The notes below the pieces were generated by a model. It had not been told where the DNA came from. It searched no databases and saw only the letters and a list, made by a program, of their open reading frames with translations. A DNA stretch of 17,460 bases. It comes from JAIVJM01 sp035761505 (lineage in GTDB: Bacteria; Acidobacteriota; Blastocatellia; Pyrinomonadales; Pyrinomonadaceae). The DNA lies in contig DASTQX010000209.1 in assembly GCA_035761505.1 (NCBI GenBank), forward strand, positions 1 through 17,460. Direction: 5' to 3'. How positions within the stretch are numbered: the stretch's first letter is position 1; every line of letters starts with the position of its first letter. Both the position numbers and the translations under genes were made by a program. Shown one piece after another: positions 1 through 6,697 of the stretch.

Positions 1-126
1 GGTTCTATCCAAATTCAGGTTATGACTCTTCGACAGAGTTTTGGTCGGCCACAGGGGTGATAAAGCCCCCGGCCTGATGTCGCGACCAATAACCCCCAAA
101 AGTCTTAACTTGGACTCGCTCTACCT

Positions 127-141
127 AGTTTTCAAAGATCG
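127..141 (-). promoter_or_regulatory. boxA-like rRNA antitermination element
   Basis: The minus strand reads CGATCTTTGAAAACT, which differs from the Bacillus subtilis rrn boxA (TGTTCTTTGAAAACT) only in the first bases. In rRNA leaders boxA loads NusB/NusE antitermination factors. Its position downstream of the promoter and before the window edge is what an rrn leader predicts. Confidence 0.6.
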
Positions 142-244
142 GTTTCTCTGTCACCTCAAGGCAGATTTTGCTCTCCTCAAGGAAACTATGACTTTAACTC
201 AAGTCACTATCGTTGTCAAGCGGCGACGCTGTCGCACTTTCCCG

Positions 245-276
245 GTTGCCCTTTCACGCGAAACGTGAAGGGCAAC
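245..276. repeat. perfect-arm hairpin with one bulge in the leader
   Basis: The left arm 245-258 and right arm 264-276 are complementary over 13 pairs with a single extra T in the left arm and a 5-nt loop (CGAAA on the plus strand). No T-run follows on either strand, so it is not an obvious intrinsic terminator. It may be a structural or processing element of the leader RNA. Confidence 0.5.
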
Positions 277-525
277 GTCGCTCTCGAACTGCATCGAGGA
301 GTAAGCTTTCAAACGCGTGGGCATTAGATGCACCGGTCAGGGTGTAGTTGCTCAGCCTTTGAAAGATTATCTGCTCGCGGGAGCGGACGGGCTTTCGAGC
401 GCTTCTTCCGTCGCGAGGCGACGAAACAGCCGCTCCCTCTCAAAACATTTCCAGAAAGAGAAGCGGCTCGGTAAACACGCTCGTTGTCGCCGGACTGTCA
501 ATCGCCGTGTTTCAGGCAAAGAGGC

Positions 526-553
526 ATTATAGGGATTCTCAATCGTTTGTCAA
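526..553 (-). promoter_or_regulatory. strong sigma70 promoter, rrn P1-like
   Basis: On the minus strand a perfect -35 TTGACA (548-553) is followed after 16 bp by a perfect -10 TATAAT (526-531) and then GCC, a GC-rich discriminator of the kind found in stringently controlled rRNA promoters. An A/T-rich tract (561-570) sits just upstream where an UP element would be. Transcription would start near 519 and run off the left edge of the window. Confidence 0.75.
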
Positions 554-565
554 CCGCCTCGACTT

Positions 566-602
566 AAAAAGTTGCGTTCCGCACGGAGGGGCTGAGCGCA
601 AC
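566..602 (-). terminator. intrinsic terminator after the SH3-like lipoprotein gene
   Basis: On the minus strand GTTGCG (597-602) pairs with CGCAAC (571-576) around an inner TCCG/CGGA helix and is followed at once by five T (566-570). It lies about 20 nt past the stop of the lipoprotein gene. The same A/T tract sits where the UP element of the downstream rrn-like promoter would be. Confidence 0.6.
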
Positions 603-621
603 GTATTTGAAGCACGAATTT

Positions 622-1734
622 CTACTTCTTATTGCTTCGTGGAAGCTCGTCGAGCGCCTCCACTTTCAGTAAGCCCCTCTCGTTCGTGTAAGTCTTAAAT
701 CTGATGTCCTTGAGCTGCCCGTCGCTCTGCGCGCGGACGGTGAAGATTTTGGTGTCGCCTTTGCGGTCAATGCGGAGGGGCAGGAAGCCCTCAAGGTCGT
801 GGCTGCGGTAGGCGGTGTAATGCTCTTGCCGGTCTTTGTCGTAGCCGAGCACGTAGATACGGTCGAAGTCTGGGCTGTCGAGGCTGTTCGTGTTGCCCGT
901 GCTGCTCTTCTCCAGAATCACCCAACTGCCCGGTCGCACGTCCTTCGCCGCGTCCTTGTCTTTGGGCGTCGCGCGGTGACTCTCGGCATCCTCCCCGTCG
1001 AGTCTCTGCCAGGCGACGAACTCGCGCCCGGTGCGATAGAAGATGATATCGCTGGGGACTGTTAATTCGACTTGCTTGCCGAAGACCCATCCGGCGGGGG
1101 CCGGGGAGATCGAGGCGGGGAGACGAACCTTGAACCAAAGCTCGTTGACCTCTTCGGGCTCTTTGGGCTCGTTCCGGTCTCTTCTGCGCTGAGACGTGCC
1201 GGGGTCAGCCGCCCCGGCCTTCGGGGCGTCGTCGCTCTCGGTCGTCTCAAGCGACTTCGGTCTGGGGATGCGTTTCCAGCCGACGATGTCGAAGCGCGCG
1301 CCGCTTTCGAGCTTCATCAGGATGTTGTCGTTGCCGCTGCGGTCGGGCGAGAAGCGGATGTTGGTGCTGGCGCGGAGTTGGCCGGACGCCTGCGCGGGCA
1401 CGCCTTCGTCTTCTTTCGAGAGTTGCCGCGAGCGCTCGACCATCTCCTGCGAGATGACGTTGCGCGCCTCGATCCAGCCCTCGGTCGGCTCGGCGTCGCG
1501 CGTGCGGACGCGGAGCCAGCGCTCGCCGGTCTCCTGCACGTTGGTCGAGTCGAGCACGTCGAGCACGTCGCCACGGACGACTTCTTTGATGTCGGCGGCG
1601 ACGACCGCCGTCGAGCTTCTCACCTGCGCGCGGCGCGCGATGACCACGCCCGTCTCCTCTTTACCGGCGAGGGTGCTGCACCCGGCGGAGACGAGTAAGA
1701 AAAGAATGATGAAGAATGATTTTAATGACTTCAT
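622..1734 (-). CDS. SH3-like domain lipoprotein
   Basis: A 370-residue protein with a lipoprotein signal: Met-Lys-Ser-Leu-Lys, a hydrophobic run at 7-17, then Ser-Ala-Gly-Cys with the lipidated Cys at 19. Residues about 27-96 look like an SH3-type fold (RRAQVRSS at the start, GWIEARNV at the end). A second copy may run 117-225 (NIRFSP near its start, PAGWVFGKQVEL at its end), interrupted by a charged linker at 160-195. Such domains commonly bind cell-wall or other envelope ligands. The C-terminal 140 residues are unrecognised. An open frame extends 32 codons upstream, but starting at 1734 puts the signal peptide at the N-terminus, so I chose it. The M61-like peptidase gene ends about 106 nt upstream on the same strand. 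No enzymatic function can be assigned. Confidence 0.8.
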   Translation of the reverse strand: MKSLKSFFIILFLLVSAGCSTLAGKEETGVVIARRAQVRSSTAVVAADIKEVVRGDVLDVLDSTNVQETGERWLRVRTRDAEPTEGWIEARNVISQEMVERSRQLSKEDEGVPAQASGQLRASTNIRFSPDRSGNDNILMKLESGARFDIVGWKRIPRPKSLETTESDDAPKAGAADPGTSQRRRDRNEPKEPEEVNELWFKVRLPASISPAPAGWVFGKQVELTVPSDIIFYRTGREFVAWQRLDGEDAESHRATPKDKDAAKDVRPGSWVILEKSSTGNTNSLDSPDFDRIYVLGYDKDRQEHYTAYRSHDLEGFLPLRIDRKGDTKIFTVRAQSDGQLKDIRFKTYTNERGLLKVEALDELPRSNKK

Positions 1735-1792
1735 GCTGAAAGGAATCCTCTTGCCGATTACCGTCCACGGTCGTGCCGCCGCCCGAATGATT

Positions 1793-1798
1793 ATTGTA
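1793..1798 (-). promoter_or_regulatory. possible -10 box for the lipoprotein gene
   Basis: The minus strand reads TACAAT about 58 bases before the chosen start codon, inside the gap between the peptidase and lipoprotein genes. No good -35 hexamer lies at the right distance, so this is only a candidate. Confidence 0.3.
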
Positions 1799-1840
1799 TC
1801 GCTCTTAATGGTTGGGAGTTCATCCGTCAAAGATTGCTCT

Positions 1841-3328
1841 TCAGGGGAGGCGCTTTTTCATCTGCTCGCGGAGCCGCCGCGCTTCGGCGTCGAGCTTGTC
1901 ATTGTAACCCAGTTTGCGCAGCAAATCGCGTTGCGCGTCGGAGGGAGAGGCGACGATGGCGAGGTGCGTGCGCACGCCGCCGGAGACGATCTGCAAACCG
2001 AAAGGCTCGACGCTCGCGGCCAAGTTAATCTCCGCAGCGCCCTGAACGTAGAGAGAGGTGAAGTCGCTCATCCCTTGCGGGCCGCTGAGGACGTTGACGA
2101 CGGCGCGGTTCCCGTCTTCCCTCTTCATCCCGCTTCGATGCCGTCGGAACAACTCGGCGTAAGCATCCTCAAGCGAACTCTTGCCGCGCGAGCGTGTGAG
2201 AAGAGTCAAGTCGTAGAGGAACGCGACGAGCATCCCTTTGCTATAGACCAGCGAAGTCCCGTCCGACCAGCGCCGCTGCGAGGCGTCGGCGAGGGATAGC
2301 TCCCGCGTCCCGCGCGCGGACTTATAACTATCGAAGGCGCGTCCCAAAGCGTTCAGATAATCCTGAAAGGTGAGCTGGCCTCGACGCACGCCCGCGCGCA
2401 GAGCGAGGTAGTTGGTGAAGCCTTCGTAGAACCAGTCGTAGTTGCCTTCGAGCGCGAGCGCGTTGGGAACCCAGAGGTGGAGCAGTTCGTGGCCCAGAGC
2501 GCCGCCGAGTTGTGCCGTCGCCGTGAGCTTCGTCGGCATCCGCCCCGACAGGAGCGTGACCGTGCCGCCGCGCGTCTCGGCGCTCCAGAAACTCGCGGGC
2601 GCGGAGCGCGGCGGCGGGGCGAGCGCGATAAGGACGCGCTGACGAGGCGGGCCGCCGAAGATTTTCTCGTAGTCTTTGAGCAGTTCGTTGATCGAGTCGG
2701 CGGCCTCACCGTCCGTGAAGGCCCAATCGCCCGCCATCGCCAGTGTAAACGACATCCCGCCGACGCGCCCGCGCCGCTCGCGCAGGTTCCGTCCGATGAT
2801 AAAGACAGCGTCCGCCGCTTCGCTCAACTCGAATACTCCGGCGGAGTTCTTCTCGTCCGTCGAGAGCGCGCCCCAACCGGGCGGCAGAGTGAGCCGCACG
2901 CTCGCCTTCGAGACGGGAAGCGGCAGCACGTCGCCGAGCATGAGAAGGCCGTGGTCGCCGGTGAGCCACGAGACGTGCGCGGCGTCGGTGACGAAGGCGG
3001 GCGGGTCGAGTTTGAGGCCGTAGCTGAAACGCGTCGCCGGGCGCGCGGCCTCGAACTCACCGGGCGCGAGTTGGCGGACAGACACTTCCGAGCCCGTCTC
3101 GTCGGAGAGTCGAAGGTTTTCGATTCTCGCGCCGAGGCCGCTGACGCTGCCGTAGATGTTGCGGAACGACCACGCGGCGGCTGCCGTCGTCCTCTTCCCT
3201 TCGACTTGGACGCGCGCCGGAGCGGTCGAGACAATCTTGATGGTGACATCAAGCTCCTGCGCGTTCGAGGTCAAAGCCATGTGCAGGAAGAACAGGACTC
3301 CGCAGACACGGCTGATGTTTTTCGACAC
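1841..3328 (-). CDS. M61-type (glycyl aminopeptidase-like) secreted zinc peptidase
   Basis: The protein carries HELLH (residues 283-287 counted from a start at 3337) followed by WFYEGFTNYLALR, whose Glu305 is in the place of the third zinc ligand. This HExxH-(17)-E layout with an EGFT-Y motif is the hallmark of gluzincin peptidases of the M61 family. An N-terminal hydrophobic stretch ending at ANA-like SNAQ (about residue 26) is a likely signal peptide, so it should act in the periplasm. M61 proteins usually end in a PDZ domain; here only about 70 residues follow the helical domain, and a PDZ is at best degenerate. The start at 3328 (GTG) is chosen because AGAGGT at 3338-3343 is 9 nt away from it but directly abuts the alternative GTG at 3337. 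It lies between the TonB receptor and lipoprotein genes, all on one strand. Confidence 0.85.
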   Translation of the reverse strand: MSKNISRVCGVLFFLHMALTSNAQELDVTIKIVSTAPARVQVEGKRTTAAAAWSFRNIYGSVSGLGARIENLRLSDETGSEVSVRQLAPGEFEAARPATRFSYGLKLDPPAFVTDAAHVSWLTGDHGLLMLGDVLPLPVSKASVRLTLPPGWGALSTDEKNSAGVFELSEAADAVFIIGRNLRERRGRVGGMSFTLAMAGDWAFTDGEAADSINELLKDYEKIFGGPPRQRVLIALAPPPRSAPASFWSAETRGGTVTLLSGRMPTKLTATAQLGGALGHELLHLWVPNALALEGNYDWFYEGFTNYLALRAGVRRGQLTFQDYLNALGRAFDSYKSARGTRELSLADASQRRWSDGTSLVYSKGMLVAFLYDLTLLTRSRGKSSLEDAYAELFRRHRSGMKREDGNRAVVNVLSGPQGMSDFTSLYVQGAAEINLAASVEPFGLQIVSGGVRTHLAIVASPSDAQRDLLRKLGYNDKLDAEARRLREQMKKRLP

Positions 3329-3337
3329 TCCGTTCAC

Positions 3338-3343
3338 ACCTCT
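3338..3343 (-). promoter_or_regulatory. ribosome binding site that decides the M61 start
   Basis: AGAGGT on the minus strand is contiguous with the first in-frame GTG (3337) but 9 nt from the second GTG (3328), which favours the downstream start. Confidence 0.5.
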
Positions 3344-3395
3344 GCTGTTGCCGCCCGCCGCCTCGGTTCGCGGACGCGGGCTGCGCTTCGGGTCA

Positions 3396-3438
3396 CGAAA
3401 TTAAAGCACAGGACTCTCTCATTTCTGAAAGAGCCCTG
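3396..3438 (-). terminator. probable intrinsic terminator after the TonB receptor gene
   Basis: On the minus strand CAGGGCTCT (from 3438) pairs with AGAGTCCTG (to 3409) with one mismatch, and a T-rich tract (TGCTTTAATTTCG) follows. It sits about 30 nt beyond the receptor stop codon and before the M61 gene, so the M61 gene probably has its own promoter or depends on read-through. Confidence 0.45.
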
Positions 3439-3467
3439 CGCGCGGAAAGGGTTTGCGTCAATCCTTC

Positions 3468-5741
3468 TCAGAAGAACCGGACGGTGTAAGTGAAGCGGAC
3501 GCCGCGACCGATTTCGGGGGCGAGTTCCTTGATGAAGGAGAGGTGGTTGCGATAGAGGCGGTCGCCGAGGTTGAAGGCGTTGACGGAGAAGATGTGCGCG
3601 TAGTGTCGCCGTGGGATCGTGTAGGAGGCGACGACGTTGAAGACGGAGTATCCGGCGGTGCGCGTCTCGGTCGGGAAGAGTCTTTCCTGATCTCTGACGA
3701 AGACGGCTTCCGGTCGCAGGCTCAGGCCGCCGAAGTGCGCGTCGAAGCCGACGCGCGCGCGTAGCGGCGGGATGCGCGGGAGCGGCGTCGAAGTCTCCTT
3801 CAGTTCGGCGTTGACGTAGTCCATGTCGAGATTGAGCCAGAGGTTTTCGCGCACGCCGAAGTCGAGGTCTAACTCGGTGCCGAAGTAGCGGCTGTCGCCT
3901 TGCAGGTAACGGGCGACGGTGAGGCCGTCTTCGATGTCAACGGAGCCGTCGCCGTCCTCGTCCACGGGCGCGAGGAAGACGAAATCTTTGATGGCGTAGT
4001 AGAAGAAATTCGCCGTGGCGCGGACGCGGCCCGACTGTTGGCGGAGCGAGAAGTCTATGCCGTCGTTGCGTTCGGGCGTGAGGTCAGGGTTGCCGACCTC
4101 GAAGGTGAGATTGCCGACGTGCGGGCCGAAGTTGTAAAGCTCTTCGAGCGCGGGCGCGCGGAAAGAGTGCGTGTAGTTGGCGACGAAGGCTCCGCCCTTC
4201 CACAGCTCGAAGCGGACGCCCGCCGCGCCGGAGAAGCCGGTGAAGGAGCGAGCCCGCAAGCCGACGGGGTCGTAGCCGTTGTGCTCGACGCGCGCGCCGA
4301 GTTGGAACGAGACGCGCTCGAAATCTACGGATTCGAGGGCAAAGAGGGCGAAGGAGTTCTGCTTGACGGGCGGCGAGAGCGTCTCCGCGCCGACGGTCTC
4401 GTAGTCGCGGCGGAAGCCGGAGAAGCCGAAGCTGCCGTTGAGCCTTCCGGTCTTGCGCTGGCCGAAGACTCCGCGATAGACGAACTGCTGGTTGTTGAAG
4501 GTCGTGCCGACCTCTTCGCCTTCGAGTTCCTGATGCCGGTAGTCGCTGTAATCGAGCGTCAGGCGGAACGAGTCCACAAACGAGTTCAAGTTGCGGAAAC
4601 CGCCGTTGAACTGGACATCGTGGCGACGCATCTTCAAATCAATCTGCTCTTCTTCCTCCTGACCGTCGAAAAGATTCCCGCCGAAGGCGGCGCGCGCGGC
4701 GGACGACGTTTCTTCCTCTTCCCCGCCCTCGAACTGCGCGGCGAAGGGCACGCCGTAGCGGCGCGCGTCGTGGCTGTAGCTCGCGCTGAAGAAACCCTTG
4801 TCGCCGTACCAGCCGAAGCCCGCGAGGCCGTAGAGGCTGCGCGTCTTCGAGTTCGGGACGCTGCCGAGCGGCGTGTGGTAGTCGCCCGTGCGCTGCGCGC
4901 TCGCGTTGCCCCAGACCATCCAGCGGCCCGTGCCGTACTCGACGCCGCCCGCCGCGCCGCCCTGTCCGTTCGTCGTCCCGCCGATGCCCGTGAGGTAGCC
5001 GCGCCAGCCTTCGTGCGCGTAGTCGTGCCCGGTCACGGCGTTGACGACGCCGCCGACGGCGTTGCTCCCGTAGAGCAGAGTCGCCGGGCCTTTGACGACT
5101 TCGAGCCGTTCGAGCGAGAGCACGTCCACCGGCTCGCCGTGGTCGCCCGACTGAGAGCCGAGCGAGCCGGTGCGTATGCCGTCCTGCAAGATGAGCACGC
5201 GGTCGCCGTCGAAGCCTCGGATGACGGGGCGCGAAGTGCCCGGCCCGAAGCTCCGCTTCGAGACGCCCGGCTCTTTGTCCAAGACCTCGCCGAGCGCCGT
5301 GTGACTCTCTTCGGCGATCTTCAAAGGGTCGAGCGTCGTCACGGATTGAAAAGACTCGAACGTGGACTGTTCAGTCCCGGTCGCCGTGACGGTCACTTCC
5401 TCGCGCAAGCCCGTGAGGCGCATTTGGAAGTCGAGCGTGACGACGCCGCCCGCCGCGACGGTCGTCTGCCGCGTCGCGTCGGGGAAGCCCTCCATGTGGG
5501 CGAGAATCGTGTAAGTCCCCGGCGGGACGTTCTGAAATTCGTAAGCGCCCTGCTCGTCGGTTTCGACCGAGCGCCTGAGCTGGACGAGCGTGACGATGAC
5601 GTTGTGCAGCGCCGTCCCGCCTTCGGCCAGAGAGATTGTGCCGCGCACCGTCCCGCCCGCCGCCTGCGCGAAGCCGCGCGCGGGCATGAGTGCAAGAAGG
5701 AGTGCCAGAATGACGAATGATGAATAGTTCTTCCGCCGCAT
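3468..5741 (-). CDS. TonB-dependent outer-membrane receptor, ZnuD-like
   Basis: A 757-residue receptor: signal peptide (1-26, ending GFAQA), a carboxypeptidase-regulatory-like beta domain (28-108), the linker EEVTVTATG (114-122), a plug domain (about 128-238, with RPVIRGFDGDRVLILQDG and VVKGPATLLYGSNAVGGVVN), then a beta-barrel ending in the aromatic VRFF typical of outer-membrane proteins. Barrel passages such as IDLKMRRHDVQ, LDYSDYRHQELEGEEVGTTF and LYRNHLSFIKELAPEIGR resemble ZnuD-type zinc receptors as I know them. Two acidic loop segments (about 339-344 and 361-365) would suit metal capture. The substrate is inferred. A GAGGAG ribosome site lies 8 nt before the ATG. The small His/Cys membrane protein encoded upstream fits a metal-uptake unit. 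Confidence 0.9.
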   Translation of the reverse strand: MRRKNYSSFVILALLLALMPARGFAQAAGGTVRGTISLAEGGTALHNVIVTLVQLRRSVETDEQGAYEFQNVPPGTYTILAHMEGFPDATRQTTVAAGGVVTLDFQMRLTGLREEVTVTATGTEQSTFESFQSVTTLDPLKIAEESHTALGEVLDKEPGVSKRSFGPGTSRPVIRGFDGDRVLILQDGIRTGSLGSQSGDHGEPVDVLSLERLEVVKGPATLLYGSNAVGGVVNAVTGHDYAHEGWRGYLTGIGGTTNGQGGAAGGVEYGTGRWMVWGNASAQRTGDYHTPLGSVPNSKTRSLYGLAGFGWYGDKGFFSASYSHDARRYGVPFAAQFEGGEEEETSSAARAAFGGNLFDGQEEEEQIDLKMRRHDVQFNGGFRNLNSFVDSFRLTLDYSDYRHQELEGEEVGTTFNNQQFVYRGVFGQRKTGRLNGSFGFSGFRRDYETVGAETLSPPVKQNSFALFALESVDFERVSFQLGARVEHNGYDPVGLRARSFTGFSGAAGVRFELWKGGAFVANYTHSFRAPALEELYNFGPHVGNLTFEVGNPDLTPERNDGIDFSLRQQSGRVRATANFFYYAIKDFVFLAPVDEDGDGSVDIEDGLTVARYLQGDSRYFGTELDLDFGVRENLWLNLDMDYVNAELKETSTPLPRIPPLRARVGFDAHFGGLSLRPEAVFVRDQERLFPTETRTAGYSVFNVVASYTIPRRHYAHIFSVNAFNLGDRLYRNHLSFIKELAPEIGRGVRFTYTVRFF

Positions 5742-5953
5742 AAAAATTTCTCCTCGACTTTGAAACCCCGGTTCGACGAGTCTTCATTCAAGAGGACTCG
5801 CCCGCGTCCTTCTTCGTTCAAGGACGCAAGGGAACGAGCCGGTTCGGCCTCGACGTGAGCCGCCGCGTCAGGCTCTTCGGTCGAGCACGGACGGCGAATC
5901 ACGAAGAAGCCCGCGCCCCTCGCGGGCGCTCGGACTCGTTCAGGTCTCGGTTT
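5742..5953 (-). promoter_or_regulatory. structured 5' leader of the TonB receptor gene
   Basis: The 212-nt gap before the receptor is rich in hairpins: 5909-5927 (7-bp perfect stem), 5804-5827 (GCGTCCTT/AAGGACGC, 8-nt loop) and about 5775-5800 (CGAGTC/GACTCG), plus a GAGCC/GGCTC pairing further up. I looked for the conserved cores of a cobalamin riboswitch and did not find a convincing set. It may control the receptor by RNA structure or only carry terminator and processing signals. Confidence 0.35.
5897..5927 (-). terminator. weak terminator or attenuator between the small membrane protein and the receptor
   Basis: GCCCGCG/CGCGGGC forms a perfect 7-bp stem with a 5-nt loop, followed on the minus strand by TTCTTCGT, a short and imperfect T-tract. 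It lies about 27 nt after the stop of the small upstream gene, so it may lower rather than abolish read-through into the receptor. Confidence 0.4.
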
Positions 5954-6331
5954 TTATGCGGAGGGCGGTGCGCGCCCGGAAGGCGCGAGGAAGTGCGCGG
6001 TTGAGACGGACGCGGCGCGCGCGCTGAGACGGCCTGCGGGCCGAGATTCGGGCGCGGAGATTGAAGGTGTCGTGTGCTGAAGGTCGGAGACGTAGTTTCG
6101 CTGGAGGCGGCACAGCAGACATTCGGCGTGGCTGCCCGAAGCGGGCGACTGTCCCGCCTCGCCGCGCTCGCCGACGCACACGCTCGCCGACGCGCCGCCG
6201 GCCACGCGGACGCGATGAAAGTGCGTCGCGCTGACGACGAAGGCGTGCCCGAAGAGCGCGAGCAGCAGCAGCGAGGTCGCGAAAGGCGACGCCGCGCGGC
6301 TTTTATCCCTGCTGTGAAATCTAAAGCCCAA
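5954..6331 (-). CDS. small His/Cys-containing membrane protein (DUF2946-like)
   Basis: A 125-residue protein with one hydrophobic segment (about 17-36), a following THFHR (His37 and His39) and a later HAECLLCRLQ with Cys71 and Cys74. This order of transmembrane helix, histidines and CxxC recalls DUF2946 proteins, which are often encoded beside metal-related TonB receptors. The rest is low-complexity Ala/Ser/Arg-rich sequence. The start is TTG with GGAG four bases upstream; no ATG or GTG would keep the hydrophobic segment at the N-terminus, so the exact start is uncertain. The TonB receptor gene follows 212 nt downstream on the same strand. A role in metal handling is inferred from context and His/Cys content only. 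Confidence 0.65.
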   Translation of the reverse strand: MGFRFHSRDKSRAASPFATSLLLLALFGHAFVVSATHFHRVRVAGGASASVCVGERGEAGQSPASGSHAECLLCRLQRNYVSDLQHTTPSISAPESRPAGRLSARAASVSTAHFLAPSGRAPPSA

Positions 6332-6390
6332 AGGTCTCCGAACCCGAAAAACTCACCCGTCTTAACCGTTTGAGAGAGAAAATCGCTGGA

Positions 6391-6418
6391 AATATAGCAT
6401 TAATCTGCCCGCTGTTGA
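6391..6418 (-). promoter_or_regulatory. possible promoter of the metal-uptake unit
   Basis: An AT-rich island in otherwise GC-rich DNA holds TATATT (6391-6396) and, 16 bp upstream, TCAACA (6413-6418), matching the -35 consensus at four of six positions. The overlapping AT-rich stretch could also hold a regulator site, but I see no clear Zur or Fur palindrome. Confidence 0.3.
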
Positions 6419-6535
6419 AGCCCGCCCGCCGCGTCGCTTCAGGCCCGTGAATGTGGGAACCGCGCGCGCCCGGCGGGCGTAATCATTTGAAACGAAAATC
6501 GGTCGCGAAAGGCGCTGATTTACTCCTGCTTGACG

Positions 6536-6565
6536 TTGACACGCCGCTCCGAGCGCCGATAAAAT
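6536..6565 (+). promoter_or_regulatory. sigma70 promoter for the small peptide and VWA gene
   Basis: A perfect -35 TTGACA (6536-6541) is followed after 18 bp by TAAAAT (6560-6565), five of six matches to the -10 consensus. Transcription would start near 6572 and give a leader of about 37 nt to the GTG at 6609. Confidence 0.65.
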
Positions 6566-6608
6566 GCTGACCTTCACGGGGCGCGTTTTCGACCCGGAGG
6601 AATTGGCC

Positions 6609-6686
6609 GTGACTCTCATCAAGATTATCATCATCACGCTCGTCGTCATCCTGAGCATCCTCTTCTTCGGGCGGTTCCTGTTTTAG
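6609..6686 (+). CDS. 25-residue single-span membrane peptide
   Basis: A short frame starts with GTG at 6609, preceded by a strong ribosome site (GGAGGAA, 6597-6603) at normal spacing. It encodes Met-Thr-Leu-Ile-Lys, then an Ile/Val/Leu run, and ends FFGRFLF before TAG. Nearly the whole peptide is one transmembrane helix. An in-frame ATG at 6564 would give 40 residues, but it lies inside the -10 box of the promoter and so cannot be on that transcript. The VWA gene begins 12 nt after the stop and has no clear ribosome site of its own, suggesting translational coupling. Function is unknown; it could be a small membrane protein or mainly a coupling leader. Confidence 0.6.
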   Translation: MTLIKIIIITLVVILSILFFGRFLF

Positions 6687-6697
6687 CCCGTGGCGGC

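Larger units (their letters stand above)
1..519 (-). promoter_or_regulatory. probable rRNA-operon leader region (transcribed toward the left edge)
   Basis: This stretch has no credible protein gene; its short open frames lack ribosome sites and family features. Read on the minus strand it begins just after a consensus promoter and contains a boxA-like element at 127-141 and several hairpins: 428-468 (AGCCGCT/AGCGGCT ends), 245-276, 43-87 (nested GGTCG, GGCC and GGGG pairings) and 25-39 (ACTCT/AGAGT). Further TTGACA hexamers on the minus strand lie at 496-501 and 214-219. The second has TAAAGT at 191-196 after a 17-bp spacer and could be a downstream promoter. Such architecture is typical of the long leader before a 16S rRNA gene, which would lie beyond base 1. 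A separately transcribed 23S gene is the alternative. The rRNA itself is not visible, so the assignment is an inference. Confidence 0.6.

Noticed and set aside
41..532. Short plus-strand frames in the left 530 bases
   Set aside because: No ribosome sites or domains, and they lie antisense to a region that reads as an rRNA leader.
1735..1830. N-terminal extension of the lipoprotein gene to 1830
   Set aside because: The extra 32 codons would bury the lipoprotein signal peptide; the start at 1734 is more plausible.
1196..2299. A 367-codon plus-strand frame spanning two minus-strand genes
   Set aside because: It crosses the lipoprotein/peptidase boundary antisense to both and has no recognisable motif or ribosome site.
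3900..5720. A 606-codon open frame on the plus strand
   Set aside because: It runs antisense to the TonB receptor, whose signal peptide, plug and barrel motifs are unmistakable. Long antisense frames are expected in GC-rich coding DNA, and this one shows no domain.
5742..5953. Cobalamin riboswitch before the TonB receptor
   Set aside because: A stretch reading GAAGAGCC gave a passing resemblance to part of the core, but the other conserved elements are absent and the receptor looks ZnuD-like, not BtuB-like.
6564..6608. ATG start giving a 40-residue version of the membrane peptide
   Set aside because: The ATG overlaps the -10 hexamer of the only good promoter, so it would not be on the transcript; the GTG at 6609 has the ribosome site.
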